Assembly (NCBI GenBank): GCA_947474645.1
Contig: CANJJD010000013.1
Coordinates: 1 to 64,000, forward strand
Direction: 5' to 3'
DNA from: Alphaproteobacteria bacterium
Lineage (GTDB): Bacteria > Pseudomonadota > Alphaproteobacteria > Micropepsales > Micropepsaceae
Length of the DNA: 64,000 bases
Below, in pieces: positions 8,662 to 16,746 of the stretch. Every line of letters starts with the position of its first letter. Within the stretch, counting starts at the first letter, position 1. The position numbers and the translations under genes were made by a program. Below the pieces are notes generated by a model, which saw nothing but the letters and a program-made list of their open reading frames with translations, was not told where the DNA came from and ran no database searches.

Positions 8662-9395
8662 TATAGCGGCGTCAGCAGCGTTGCGGGATCAAGCCCGGGC
8701 GCGATCACCTGCGAGAGTTTCGCCGCACCGCCCTGCGCCTGCCAGGCGGTGGCCGCCTCGGGCCAGGATTGCTTGCCTTGCAGCAGCCCCGCAAACGCAT
8801 CGCCATGGCTGAGAACCGCATAGACCTGCACCTGCTTGGCCTTGCCCGCGGCATCGGCCTGCAGCATCAGGTCCAGGTCTCGGTCGTCACGGCGCATATG
8901 CAATTGCAAGCGGCCGATCAGCACATCCTTTGCGGCCAGGTTGGCGATGTCCAGATCGGCGCGCAGCAGGCCTTCGGGTCCGGTCACGCTGCTGGCGCGC
9001 AGCGATCCGGGCAGGAAATCCAATTGGCGGGCCGCGCCGCTCGCATCGGTCCAGGACACATGCTGTTGCCCCGCCGCCTCATAGACCGTCTTGGCGCGGT
9101 TATAGGCCAGGGTGTGGGCAGCGAATTTCTCGGCGCGATAGGCAAAGGGGCCATGCGCGCCGGCGCCCGTCACCGTGAAGCCGGTGAAATCACTGTCCAG
9201 CCGGAAGGGAAAGCCGCCGACCGTGACGCTTCCCCAGTCCAGGGTGATGCCGGGAACCGCTTCATGGCCTTTGAGGGCGGCGAGCTTCTTCTCGAAGGCG
9301 TTCGCCACCACCCACCAATGCGCCATCACCAGACCGGCGATGATCACGAAGGTGGCGATAGGAGCATAGAGCCAGAAGCGGCTGGAGTATTTCAT
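8658..9395 (-). CDS. DUF2125 domain protein
   Basis: A 245-residue envelope protein: one N-terminal membrane anchor (LYAPIATFVIIAGLVMAHWWVV cut to about residues 7-28) followed by a large periplasmic domain. The sequence VGGFPFRLDSDFTGF is the DUF2125 hallmark (GFPFR). Family found in alphaproteobacteria; function unknown. I start at MKYSSRFW because the anchor follows immediately; it begins 10 bases downstream of the nrdJ stop on the same strand, so the two may be co-transcribed. Confidence 0.8.
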   Translation of the reverse strand: MKYSSRFWLYAPIATFVIIAGLVMAHWWVVANAFEKKLAALKGHEAVPGITLDWGSVTVGGFPFRLDSDFTGFTVTGAGAHGPFAYRAEKFAAHTLAYNRAKTVYEAAGQQHVSWTDASGAARQLDFLPGSLRASSVTGPEGLLRADLDIANLAAKDVLIGRLQLHMRRDDRDLDLMLQADAAGKAKQVQVYAVLSHGDAFAGLLQGKQSWPEAATAWQAQGGAAKLSQVIAPGLDPATLLTPLY

Positions 9396-9405
9396 GGCCG
9401 CGAAT

Positions 9406-11724
9406 TTAGCTGCACTTCGAATAACCGCAAGACAGGCAGGAGTCGCAGCCTTCCAGCTTGACGAAGCTGGCATCGCCGCAGCGCGGGCAGAAGCGGGCCC
9501 GCGCGCCTTCGGCCGGGATGTTGTGGGCATCCAGCATGCCCGACAGGCCCCCAGAAAGGCTTGAAGCCCGCTGACCCAGGAAGCCGATCTCGATCATGTG
9601 GCGCTCGATCACTTCGCCGATGGCCGCCAGCAGCGACGGCACATAGCGGCCGTTCATCCATTGGCCGCCGCGCGGATCGAAGATCGCCTTCAGCTCGTCC
9701 ACCACGAAACTGACATCGCCGCCGCGCCGGAACACCGCCGAGATCATGCGGGTCAGGGCCAGCGCCCAGGCATAGGCTTCCATATTCTTGGAATTGATGA
9801 AGACCTCGAAGGGCCGCCGCCGCCCGTCCTTCTCGATGTCGTTGATGGTGATGTAGAAGGCATGATCGCTGTCCAGCCATTTAATCTTGTAGGTACGGCC
9901 CAGAAGCGCGTCGGGGCGGTCGAGCGGCTGGGTCATATAGACCACGCCGCCGCTGGAAGGACGCGGCGCCGGCGGCGGCAGCGGCAGTTCCGGTTCCTGC
10001 GCGTTGATCGCCGCTTCGGCTGGGATTGCGGGTTCTTCCACCGACAGCACCGAACCGGTGACGTCATTGGGGCGATAGGTGGTGCAGCCCTTGCAGCCCG
10101 ACTCATAGGCTTCCAGATAAACATGGGCGAAATCATCAAACGAAATCGAGGCCGGCACATTGATGGTCTTGGAAATGGCGCTGTCGACAAAGGGCTGGGC
10201 CGCGGCCTGCACCGCCAGATGGTCGGACGGCGACAAGGTCTGGGCAGTGACGAAATAGTCCGGCAGCGCGGTGTCGGACCCGAATTTCTGCTGGAACAGG
10301 CGGACGGCATAATCGCTGACCTGCTCTTCGCGCTTGCTGCCGTCGGGCTGCAACACCTTGCGGGTATAGTTGAAAGCGAACACCGGCTCGATGCCGCTGG
10401 AGACATTGTCCGCCAGCAGCGAGATCGTGCCGGTGGGCGCGATGGAGGTTAGCAGCGCGTTGCGGATGCCGTGCGCGGCGATCCCGTTATAGATGTCATG
10501 CGGCAGCGCCTGGATATGCGGCGGCGACAAATAGGGGTTCATGTCAAAGAGAGGGAAAGGGCCTTTTTCCTTGGCCAATTCCACGCTGGCGCGATAGGCG
10601 GCATGGCTGACTGCGGCCAGCCAGGTGCGGATCAGGTCCAGGCTTTGATTTGAACCGTAACGCAGCTTGCACAGGATCAGGGCGTCGGCCAGGCCCGTCA
10701 CTCCTAGCCCGATGCGGCGCTTGGCGCGGGCTTCCTGCGCCTGCGCCTCCAGCGGAAAGCGCGACACATCGATGGCATTGTCCATCATCCGGACCGCGCT
10801 GCCGACCAGCCGTTCCAGTTCGGCCATGTCCAGCGCGGCATCGTCGGTGAAGGGATGGCGCACCAGCTTGGCCAGGTTGATCGAGCCCAGCAGGCAGGCG
10901 CCATAGGGCGGCAAAGGCTGCTCGCCGCAGGGATTGGTGGCGGCGATGGTTTCGCAATAGCCCAGATTGTTTTGGCTGTTGATGCGGTCAATGAAGATCA
11001 CACCAGGCTCGGCATGGTCATAGGTGGCGTGCATGATGGTGTCCCACAGCGCGCGCGCTTTCACCGTGCGATAGACCCTTCCGCCGAATTGCAGATTCCA
11101 GTCCGCGCCATTCTTGACCGCCGTCATGAAGGCATCGCTGACCAGAACCGACAGGTTGAAGTTGGACAGCCTGCCTTGGGTGCGCTTGGCGGTGATAAAA
11201 TCCTCGATGTCGGGATGATCCACGCGCAGGGTCGCCATCATGGCGCCGCGCCGCGAGCCGGCGCTCATGATGGTGCGGCACATCGAATCCCACACATCCA
11301 TGAAGGAGACGGGACCGGACGCGTCCGCGCCCACACCGGCGACCGCCGCGCCCTTGGGCCGCAAGGTCGAAAAGTCATAGCCGATGCCGCCGCCCTGTTG
11401 CAGGGTCAGCGCCGCCTCGCGCAGGGCGGAAAAGATTCCGTCCATGGAATCTTCGATCCCGCCCATCACAAAACAGTTGAACAAGGTGACGCTGCGTCCC
11501 GTGCCGGCGCCGGCCAGGATGCGCCCCGCCGGCAGGAATTTGTGTCCCGCCAGCGCCCGGGCGAATTCCTCCGCGCGCGCCATGCGGCTGTGCGGCTGCT
11601 CGGCCTGGGCCAGCGCCAGCGCCACCCGCGCCCAGCTATCGGTCAGGTCGCGGTCCATGGGCGTGCCGTCGGCCGCCTTGAACCGGTATTTCATGTCCCA
11701 GATCTGGTGGGAGATATCGCTCAT
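9406..11724 (-). CDS. nrdJ: Adenosylcobalamin-dependent ribonucleotide reductase (class II)
   Basis: Reduces ribonucleotides to deoxyribonucleotides using coenzyme B12, without oxygen. 772 residues. Seen: FNCFVMGGIEDSMDGIF with the first active-site Cys, QQGGGIGYDFS, the NPCGEQPLPPYGAC substrate-site segment with the radical-site residues, and a Cys-rich tail (CPRCGDASFVKLEGCDSC then CGYSKCS) of the kind that supplies electrons or binds zinc. Shorter than the roughly 1200-residue NrdJ type. No B12 riboswitch is apparent upstream. Confidence 0.92.
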   Translation of the reverse strand: MSDISHQIWDMKYRFKAADGTPMDRDLTDSWARVALALAQAEQPHSRMARAEEFARALAGHKFLPAGRILAGAGTGRSVTLFNCFVMGGIEDSMDGIFSALREAALTLQQGGGIGYDFSTLRPKGAAVAGVGADASGPVSFMDVWDSMCRTIMSAGSRRGAMMATLRVDHPDIEDFITAKRTQGRLSNFNLSVLVSDAFMTAVKNGADWNLQFGGRVYRTVKARALWDTIMHATYDHAEPGVIFIDRINSQNNLGYCETIAATNPCGEQPLPPYGACLLGSINLAKLVRHPFTDDAALDMAELERLVGSAVRMMDNAIDVSRFPLEAQAQEARAKRRIGLGVTGLADALILCKLRYGSNQSLDLIRTWLAAVSHAAYRASVELAKEKGPFPLFDMNPYLSPPHIQALPHDIYNGIAAHGIRNALLTSIAPTGTISLLADNVSSGIEPVFAFNYTRKVLQPDGSKREEQVSDYAVRLFQQKFGSDTALPDYFVTAQTLSPSDHLAVQAAAQPFVDSAISKTINVPASISFDDFAHVYLEAYESGCKGCTTYRPNDVTGSVLSVEEPAIPAEAAINAQEPELPLPPPAPRPSSGGVVYMTQPLDRPDALLGRTYKIKWLDSDHAFYITINDIEKDGRRRPFEVFINSKNMEAYAWALALTRMISAVFRRGGDVSFVVDELKAIFDPRGGQWMNGRYVPSLLAAIGEVIERHMIEIGFLGQRASSLSGGLSGMLDAHNIPAEGARARFCPRCGDASFVKLEGCDSCLSCGYSKCS

Positions 11725-11770
11725 TGGACGGTAACAAACACATCAGCTCGGGGGTTCGCCACCATGGCTT

Positions 11771-11795
11771 GCAACCCTGCCTAATATGGGGTTGC
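11771..11795. promoter_or_regulatory. Inverted repeat upstream of nrdJ
   Basis: GCAACCC (11771-11777) and GGGTTGC (11789-11795) flank TGCCTAATATG, 47 to 71 bases before the nrdJ start. It could be an operator or the terminator of the upstream YkgJ gene. It does not convincingly match the NrdR box. Confidence 0.35.
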
Positions 11796-11815
11796 GCAGG
11801 CCGTGTTCCAGTCCT

Positions 11816-12421
11816 CTAACCGGCTGATTTCATGTGATATTTCTGGTATCCCCGGTCTATCTGCAGCCGGTAGAGAAAACGGATGCGCTGCCACAGATTC
11901 TGCCCGAAACGGGCGGCATGCAACATGGGGTAAAGCTCGGCCAGCCGAGTCTTCAAAACGGCGGTATCGGCGCCGGGCGGCACATGGTCATTCAGCACAA
12001 TGTAGGGCGAGGCGGCCGACAGGAAGATGGGGATGCCGCGCGCCATCGTGCGCGCCGCGTAAGCAATGAAGGCCGGGCGCAGCACCGCGGCTTCGCCGCC
12101 CAGGATCACCATGTGCATGCCATAGGGCGCAGCTTTCCAGGCGGCGGGCATCTCCGACGGCGCCCGGCGCATCACCAGCACGCCGCTCAGGTCCGGCCGC
12201 CAGTCATCGGTCATGTCGTCGAACAATCGCCAGCCGCACAGGAATTCGCGGCAGACGCCGGGCCGCTTGTCATAGATGCCGCAACCCTTGGCGCCCAGAT
12301 GCGGGCAAGGCACCCGCGCCGCCTTCTTCAATTCCGGGTCCGCGATCTTCAGGTCAATGCAGCAGGCGGTGCAGGGCCCGCATTGGCGCCCACTTAGCAA
12401 GGATTTGTCCAGCCGGATCAT
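11816..12421 (-). CDS. YkgJ-type cysteine cluster protein
   Basis: A 201-residue protein with the metal-binding Cys pattern of the YkgJ/FliB-like family near the N-terminus: Cys14, Cys17, Cys20, Cys21, Cys39, Cys47 (CGIYDKRPGVCREF) and Cys62. Likely binds zinc or iron; biochemical role unknown. The start ATG overlaps the plsC stop (ATGA), so it is translationally coupled to plsC; longer upstream readings would lie inside plsC. Confidence 0.75.
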   Translation of the reverse strand: MIRLDKSLLSGRQCGPCTACCIDLKIADPELKKAARVPCPHLGAKGCGIYDKRPGVCREFLCGWRLFDDMTDDWRPDLSGVLVMRRAPSEMPAAWKAAPYGMHMVILGGEAAVLRPAFIAYAARTMARGIPIFLSAASPYIVLNDHVPPGADTAVLKTRLAELYPMLHAARFGQNLWQRIRFLYRLQIDRGYQKYHMKSAG

Positions 12422-13113
12422 GCGAGCAGCCGGTTGGTCGCCGTCTCGATGCGGGTCTCCAGCAGCGTCATGAATTCTGCGCGCTTCAGCCCCGGCGCAA
12501 TCGGCTCCAGGAATTCCAGCACGATGGTGCCCGGCACTTTTCTGAAGCCGGCCCAGTGGACACCAGAATTCAGCGCCACCGGCACGCAAGGCACATCGAG
12601 CAGAGTGTAAAGCCCCGCCACACCAGGCTTGTAGTCCGGCGCAGCCCCGGGTTTTTTCCGGGTGCCTTCGGGAAAGATCAGGATGGGCCGGCCCTCGGCC
12701 AGCACCTTTTTTGCGGCGCCCTGCATCTTGCGCAACGCCTTGGCGCCTGCGCTGCGATCAATCGGCACGGCGGCCGCCTTCCACAGAAACCAGCCATAAA
12801 AGGGGATATAAAGCAGGTTGCGCTTGAGCACGATGGCCGGCGCATCCAGCGCCAGGTACAGCCCCAGCGTATCCCACATGCTCATATGCTTGGACGCCAC
12901 CAGCACCGGGCCGCGCGGCGGGGCGCCGCGAATTTCCCAATCCACGCCCGCAAAAATCTTCAAGCCGAAGAAGGTGGCGCGCGCCCAGGCGCGCGCCAGC
13001 CAGATGGTGGCGCCACGCGGCAACAACAACACCGGCAGGAAAAGCAGCGACAGGATGGTGGTGACGACAACAAACCACGCCAGGAACAGCGTGGAGCGGA
13101 TCACGGTTATCAC
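12418..13113 (-). CDS. plsC: 1-acyl-sn-glycerol-3-phosphate acyltransferase
   Basis: Makes phosphatidic acid from lysophosphatidic acid at the inner membrane. 231 residues, N-terminal hydrophobic segment (LFLAWFVVVTTILSLLFL), catalytic HX4D at His76-Asp81 (KHMSMWD), substrate motif FPEGTR at 147-152, and VPCVPVALNSG. Lies in a minus-strand run ftsE-ftsX-YdcF-plsC-YkgJ with 4-base overlaps, which suggests one envelope operon. Confidence 0.9.
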   Translation of the reverse strand: MITVIRSTLFLAWFVVVTTILSLLFLPVLLLPRGATIWLARAWARATFFGLKIFAGVDWEIRGAPPRGPVLVASKHMSMWDTLGLYLALDAPAIVLKRNLLYIPFYGWFLWKAAAVPIDRSAGAKALRKMQGAAKKVLAEGRPILIFPEGTRKKPGAAPDYKPGVAGLYTLLDVPCVPVALNSGVHWAGFRKVPGTIVLEFLEPIAPGLKRAEFMTLLETRIETATNRLLA

Positions 13114-13733
13114 CGCGCCAGCCGCGTGGTCACAAGGCTGGCGAGATATTTGATATATTCGCGGTGCAACAGTTGGGCGGTCTTGGGATGCAGATACCAG
13201 CCGTCCAGCGGGATGCGGCTCTGCTCCACCGGATAGGCGATCAGGGTGATGTCCGGCAGTTGGGCGGAAAATTCCTTCATGGTGCGCGGCATGTGATAGC
13301 GGGCGGTGACGATCACCAGGCTGGCGAAATGATGCTCGCGAGCCCAGGTGGCGGCTTCCTCCGCATTTCCGTGTGTATCCTCGGCGGTGTAGTCGATATC
13401 GGCGCAGCAGGCGAAGCGCGGGCCGCCGTCCGACATCCTGCCCACCGTCTCCTTGGTGGTTTGCGCGCCGGCGCCGCTCACCAGCAACCGCTTGCCCTGC
13501 CCACGCTCCAGCAGCGCCACGGCGGTATCCAGCCGCTCATCGCCCCCGGTCAACGCAACGATGCCGTCGGCGCGCGGCAGGACATCCGGCGCGACCGGCA
13601 GGTTGGCCACGAACAGCACAAAGCTCAGGCCATAGCCCAGAAGCGCCAGAAAAATCACGGCCAGAAAAACGCGCAAATCGCCAGGCTCCAATCGTTGGGT
13701 GAGAGGATAGCAAACAGCTTTCGCTGCGCTCAA
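13110..13733 (-). CDS. YdcF/SanA/ElyC family (DUF218) membrane protein
   Basis: About 207 residues if translation starts at the TTG that overlaps the ftsX stop; other weak starts (TTG, GTG) follow within 70 bases, so the start is uncertain. One N-terminal membrane segment, then the DUF218 Rossmann-like domain: GIVALTGGDERLDTAVALL, KRLLVSGAG, EDTHGNAEEAATWA and VTARYHMPRTM. Related proteins act in envelope or peptidoglycan homeostasis; substrate unknown. Context with ftsEX and plsC fits an envelope role. Confidence 0.75.
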   Translation of the reverse strand: MSAAKAVCYPLTQRLEPGDLRVFLAVIFLALLGYGLSFVLFVANLPVAPDVLPRADGIVALTGGDERLDTAVALLERGQGKRLLVSGAGAQTTKETVGRMSDGGPRFACCADIDYTAEDTHGNAEEAATWAREHHFASLVIVTARYHMPRTMKEFSAQLPDITLIAYPVEQSRIPLDGWYLHPKTAQLLHREYIKYLASLVTTRLAR

Positions 13734-14623
13734 TAGATGGCTTTGACCACCAGAAGGACCGAAATGCGTGCTGTGGCCCAGGCAATCAGGGCCGTAACCA
13801 TGGGCACTGCCAGCAGCCAGGGGATTTCGATCCATTTCAGCGACAGGGGCGGCAGGAAGGGAACCGCCTCCACGCCGAAAATCTCCAGCCCGCCCGCGCC
13901 CAGGAAGAACAGGGCCGCGAACAGGGTGCCCAAGGCGGCGGCGAACAGCGCCGAGATGAAATAATGCCATTCCACGGCGCGGGCGATGAAGCCCGGCAGC
14001 GCTCCCATCTGGTGCAACAACACCACCATCTCGTGATGTGCATCCAGCCCCGCACGGGTGGCGAAGGACACCGCCGCCGCCGTGGCGCCTGCGATCAACA
14101 GCAAGATGCCATAAGCGGAAAAACGCACCGCATCGGCGAGCCCGCGCAGGCGGGTCAGCCAGCGGCGATGATCGTCCACCGATGCATGCGGCGCCGCCTG
14201 TTTCAATCGCGCGGCCAGTGCGGTCACATCCAAATCTTCGCCCGGCGTCACGGATGCGTCGATCAGCCGGGGCAGCGGAATGCCCGACACCACGCCGTCC
14301 TTGCCGATCCAGGGCTCGACCAATGCGTTGATCTCCGCATCCGAAAGCAAGTTGGCATGGGCGATGCCCGGCGTGTTTTCCAGCACCGCCAGCGCCGCCT
14401 TGGTTTCCGCTTCCAGACCGGCGCGCACATCGCCCTGTTCCGGCGGCATCACCTGCACCGTGATGCGATCCGACAATCCGCTCTGCCAGCCATGGGCGGC
14501 GCGGGTCGCCACCAGGGATGCGCCCAGCGCCAGCGCCGCGAGAAAAGCCATCACCGCGATGACGAAATCCAGCGGGGCGGCGCCCTTGTCGCGCGGAAGA
14601 ATATATGTGGCGCGCTCGCTCAT
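13730..14623 (-). CDS. ftsX: Cell division protein FtsX (ABC transporter permease-like)
   Basis: 297 residues with the FtsX layout: cytoplasmic N-terminus, TM1 (about 21-41), periplasmic domain, then three C-terminal membrane segments (about 166-188, 218-245 and 267-290). Partner of FtsE; in known systems the pair controls peptidoglycan hydrolases at the septum. Start overlaps the ftsE stop by ATGA. Divergence in the periplasmic domain is normal for this family. Confidence 0.88.
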   Translation of the reverse strand: MSERATYILPRDKGAAPLDFVIAVMAFLAALALGASLVATRAAHGWQSGLSDRITVQVMPPEQGDVRAGLEAETKAALAVLENTPGIAHANLLSDAEINALVEPWIGKDGVVSGIPLPRLIDASVTPGEDLDVTALAARLKQAAPHASVDDHRRWLTRLRGLADAVRFSAYGILLLIAGATAAAVSFATRAGLDAHHEMVVLLHQMGALPGFIARAVEWHYFISALFAAALGTLFAALFFLGAGGLEIFGVEAVPFLPPLSLKWIEIPWLLAVPMVTALIAWATARISVLLVVKAIY

Positions 14624-15288
14624 ACGTTCGCCCTCAGTTCGACCAGCCGGCCTTCGACCAGCCGCATCTCGCGGGCGCGTGTCGCCTCGATCAGGGCGCG
14701 GTCATGGGTGGCGATCAACACCGTGGTGCCCAGCCGGTTGAGTTCGGCGATCAGCCGGATCAGGCGCGCGCCCATTTCCGGATCGACGTTGCCGGTGGGC
14801 TCATCGGCGATCAGAAGATCAGGCCGCGCCACCACGGCGCGGGCGATGGCGACGCGCTGCTGCTCGCCGCCCGACAGGGTGGCGGGGCGGGCCTGCATCC
14901 GGTCGCCCAGTCCCACCCAGGACAGAAGCTCGCTCACGTCATGAGAGAAATCGCTCACCTTCTTGCCGGCCAGCCGCAGCGGCAGGGCGACATTGTCGAA
15001 GGCCGACAGGTGATCCAGCAGCCGGAAGTCCTGGAACACCACCCCGATGCGGCGGCGGATGGCGGGAAAGTCCCGCCGCCGGGCGGTGGCCAATTCTGTG
15101 CCAAAAAGCGTAATCAGCCCGCGGCTGGGCGGTTCGGCGACATAGATCAGCTTCAGCAAGGTGGTCTTGCCCGCGCCCGACAGCCCGGTCAGGAAGGTGA
15201 AGGAGCCCGGCTCCAGCGAGAAACTGACATCGCGCAGCACTTCGGGTCCCGAGCCATAGCGCATGCCGACATTTTCAAAACGGACCAT
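14620..15288 (-). CDS. ftsE: Cell division ATP-binding protein FtsE
   Basis: 222-residue ABC ATPase. Walker A GLSGAGKTT (35-43), Q-loop VVFQDFRLLDHL, signature LSGGEQQR (138-145), Walker B LLIADEP (158-164), and the H-loop His in IATHDR. The FtsE-like YVAEPPSRGLI segment precedes the Q-loop. MVRFENVGMRYG is the normal N-terminus; an upstream ATG adds a non-conserved leader and is rejected. First gene of the ftsE-ftsX run. Confidence 0.92.
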   Translation of the reverse strand: MVRFENVGMRYGSGPEVLRDVSFSLEPGSFTFLTGLSGAGKTTLLKLIYVAEPPSRGLITLFGTELATARRRDFPAIRRRIGVVFQDFRLLDHLSAFDNVALPLRLAGKKVSDFSHDVSELLSWVGLGDRMQARPATLSGGEQQRVAIARAVVARPDLLIADEPTGNVDPEMGARLIRLIAELNRLGTTVLIATHDRALIEATRAREMRLVEGRLVELRANV

Positions 15289-15367
15289 GTGGCGAACATA
15301 ACGGCCACGGTGCTTGCGGTCATGGTCCCCGGCCCCTATTTTCTGCTGATAATTCAATAGGCCGGGC

Positions 15368-16105
15368 ATGATTCTCACTTGTCCCTCTTGCGACACGCGC
15401 TATTCGGTCGACGGGTCGAAGTTTCCGGCTGCCGGGCGCACGGTCCGCTGCGCCAAATGCGGCCATAGCTGGCACCAGGAGCCCGAGGCCCCGCCGGAGC
15501 CGGTCCTCGAAGCCGTGGCGGAAGTGGCCGGGGCGGCGCCCGAGCCGGTCCCGGAGGCTGACGTCGCGCCAGCCGAGGTGCCGGTTTCCGATCCTTTTCC
15601 CACCAGTCCCACCCGCGCTTACGCGCCGGCCCCGGTATCGCCCGAGCCGCCGGCGCCCTGGGGTCCCAGGATCGCGGTGGTGGCGGGCTGGGCCGGGCTG
15701 ATCCTGGTGGTGCTGCTGATCGCGGTGTCGGCGGTGCGCTATCGCCAGGACATTGCGGTGATCTGGCCGCAATCGGCCGGGGTCTATTCCAGCCTGGGCC
15801 TGCATGTGAATGCCAGCGGCATTGATTTCCGCCAGGTGGATTATCGCCGCGAGACCGAGGACGGCCAGGTGGTGCTGGCGGTGTCGGGGATGATCGTCAA
15901 TGCCGGTTCGCGCCAATTGCCGGTGCCGCAGACGGTGCGCGTCACCCTCAGCGATGTCTCCAACCATGAACTTTATCATTGGACCTTCAAGCCCAGCGCC
16001 ACGGTGCTGGGCCCGGGCCAGTCGGTGCCCTTCATGACGCGCCTGTCCAGCCCGCCCGCCGCGGCGCGGCACCTGGAAGTGCGCTTCGCCAAAGACGGAA
16101 GCTGA
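15368..16105 (+). CDS. Zinc-ribbon (MJ0042-type) membrane protein, DUF3426-like
   Basis: 245 residues. N-terminal zinc finger with Cys5, Cys8, Cys28 and Cys31 (CPSC...CAKC), then a Pro/Glu/Ala-rich linker, one membrane segment (about 102-123) and an Ig-like C-terminal domain resembling DUF3426. Commonly located beside ftsE in alphaproteobacteria. Divergent from ftsE. Function unknown. Confidence 0.8.
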   Translation: MILTCPSCDTRYSVDGSKFPAAGRTVRCAKCGHSWHQEPEAPPEPVLEAVAEVAGAAPEPVPEADVAPAEVPVSDPFPTSPTRAYAPAPVSPEPPAPWGPRIAVVAGWAGLILVVLLIAVSAVRYRQDIAVIWPQSAGVYSSLGLHVNASGIDFRQVDYRRETEDGQVVLAVSGMIVNAGSRQLPVPQTVRVTLSDVSNHELYHWTFKPSATVLGPGQSVPFMTRLSSPPAAARHLEVRFAKDGS

Positions 16106-16620
16106 TGGCGCCCGACGTTCTCTTCTCCGCCGAACAGATCCAGGACCGGGTGCGCGCGCTGGCGCGGCAGATCGCGGCCGCGCCCCTGATGCCCGAGATC
16201 GTGATGCCGGTGCTGGTAGGCGGCTTTGTCTTCGCCGCTGATCTCTTGCGGGCGCTGGCCTGGGAAGGCGCGGCGATGGATGTGGAGATGATCTGGCTGC
16301 GTTCCTATGGCGACAAGCGGGTGGCCAGCGCCATTTCCATGATCGCGGGGCCGTCCGAACAGATCACCGGCCGTCATGTGCTGGTGGTGGACGGGGTGCT
16401 GGATGCGGGCCGCACCATCGCCAAGGCGGTGTCGCTGATCCAGGCGGCGGGCGCCGCCAGCGTGCAGGTGGCGGTGATGCTGGACAAGCAGCGGCCCGAC
16501 GCCCTGGCGCGCGCCGACTATACCGGCTTTGCGATCGGCAATGATTTTGTCGTGGGCTATGGCATGGACGATGCCGGGCGCTATCGCGGCTTGCCGTATA
16601 TTGGCAAGGTGACGAGCTAG
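16105..16620 (+). CDS. Hypoxanthine-type phosphoribosyltransferase
   Basis: 171 residues, start ATG overlapping the previous stop (TGATG). Type I phosphoribosyltransferase fold: hood with LVGGFVFAADLLRAL, flexible-loop region RSYGDKR, PRPP motif VVDGVLDAGRT (94-104), and an Hpt-like ending (FVVGYGMDDAGRYRGLPYIG). The second acidic residue of the usual PRPP motif (VVDD/VEDI) is replaced by Gly97, so activity or substrate may differ from standard purine salvage. Confidence 0.82.
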   Translation: MAPDVLFSAEQIQDRVRALARQIAAAPLMPEIVMPVLVGGFVFAADLLRALAWEGAAMDVEMIWLRSYGDKRVASAISMIAGPSEQITGRHVLVVDGVLDAGRTIAKAVSLIQAAGAASVQVAVMLDKQRPDALARADYTGFAIGNDFVVGYGMDDAGRYRGLPYIGKVTS

Positions 16621-16632
16621 CCCTAACCCAAA

Positions 16633-16746
16633 TGTCATGGCCCGCAAATGCGGGCCATCCAGATGACGCCGCCGCTTCACCGTCAAATTAATCGCGAACC
16701 CAACTGGATGGCCCACACTCCGGTGGGCCATGACAATTGTTTTTTC
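16633..16746. repeat. Composite REP/BIME-like inverted repeat, possible bidirectional terminator
   Basis: Two hairpins face each other: ATGGCCCGCA/TGCGGGCCAT (16637-16658) and ATGGCCCAC/GTGGGCCAT (16708-16731). The whole unit is itself inverted: TGTCATGGCCC at 16633 answers GGGCCATGACA ending at 16735, and TCCAG answers CTGGA inside. A T-rich run (TTGTTTTTT) follows. It separates two convergent genes. Confidence 0.65.

Noticed and set aside
11725-11815. Cobalamin riboswitch or NrdR box upstream of nrdJ
   Set aside because: Only 91 bases and no B12-box; the inverted repeat does not fit ACACWATATVTWGTGT.
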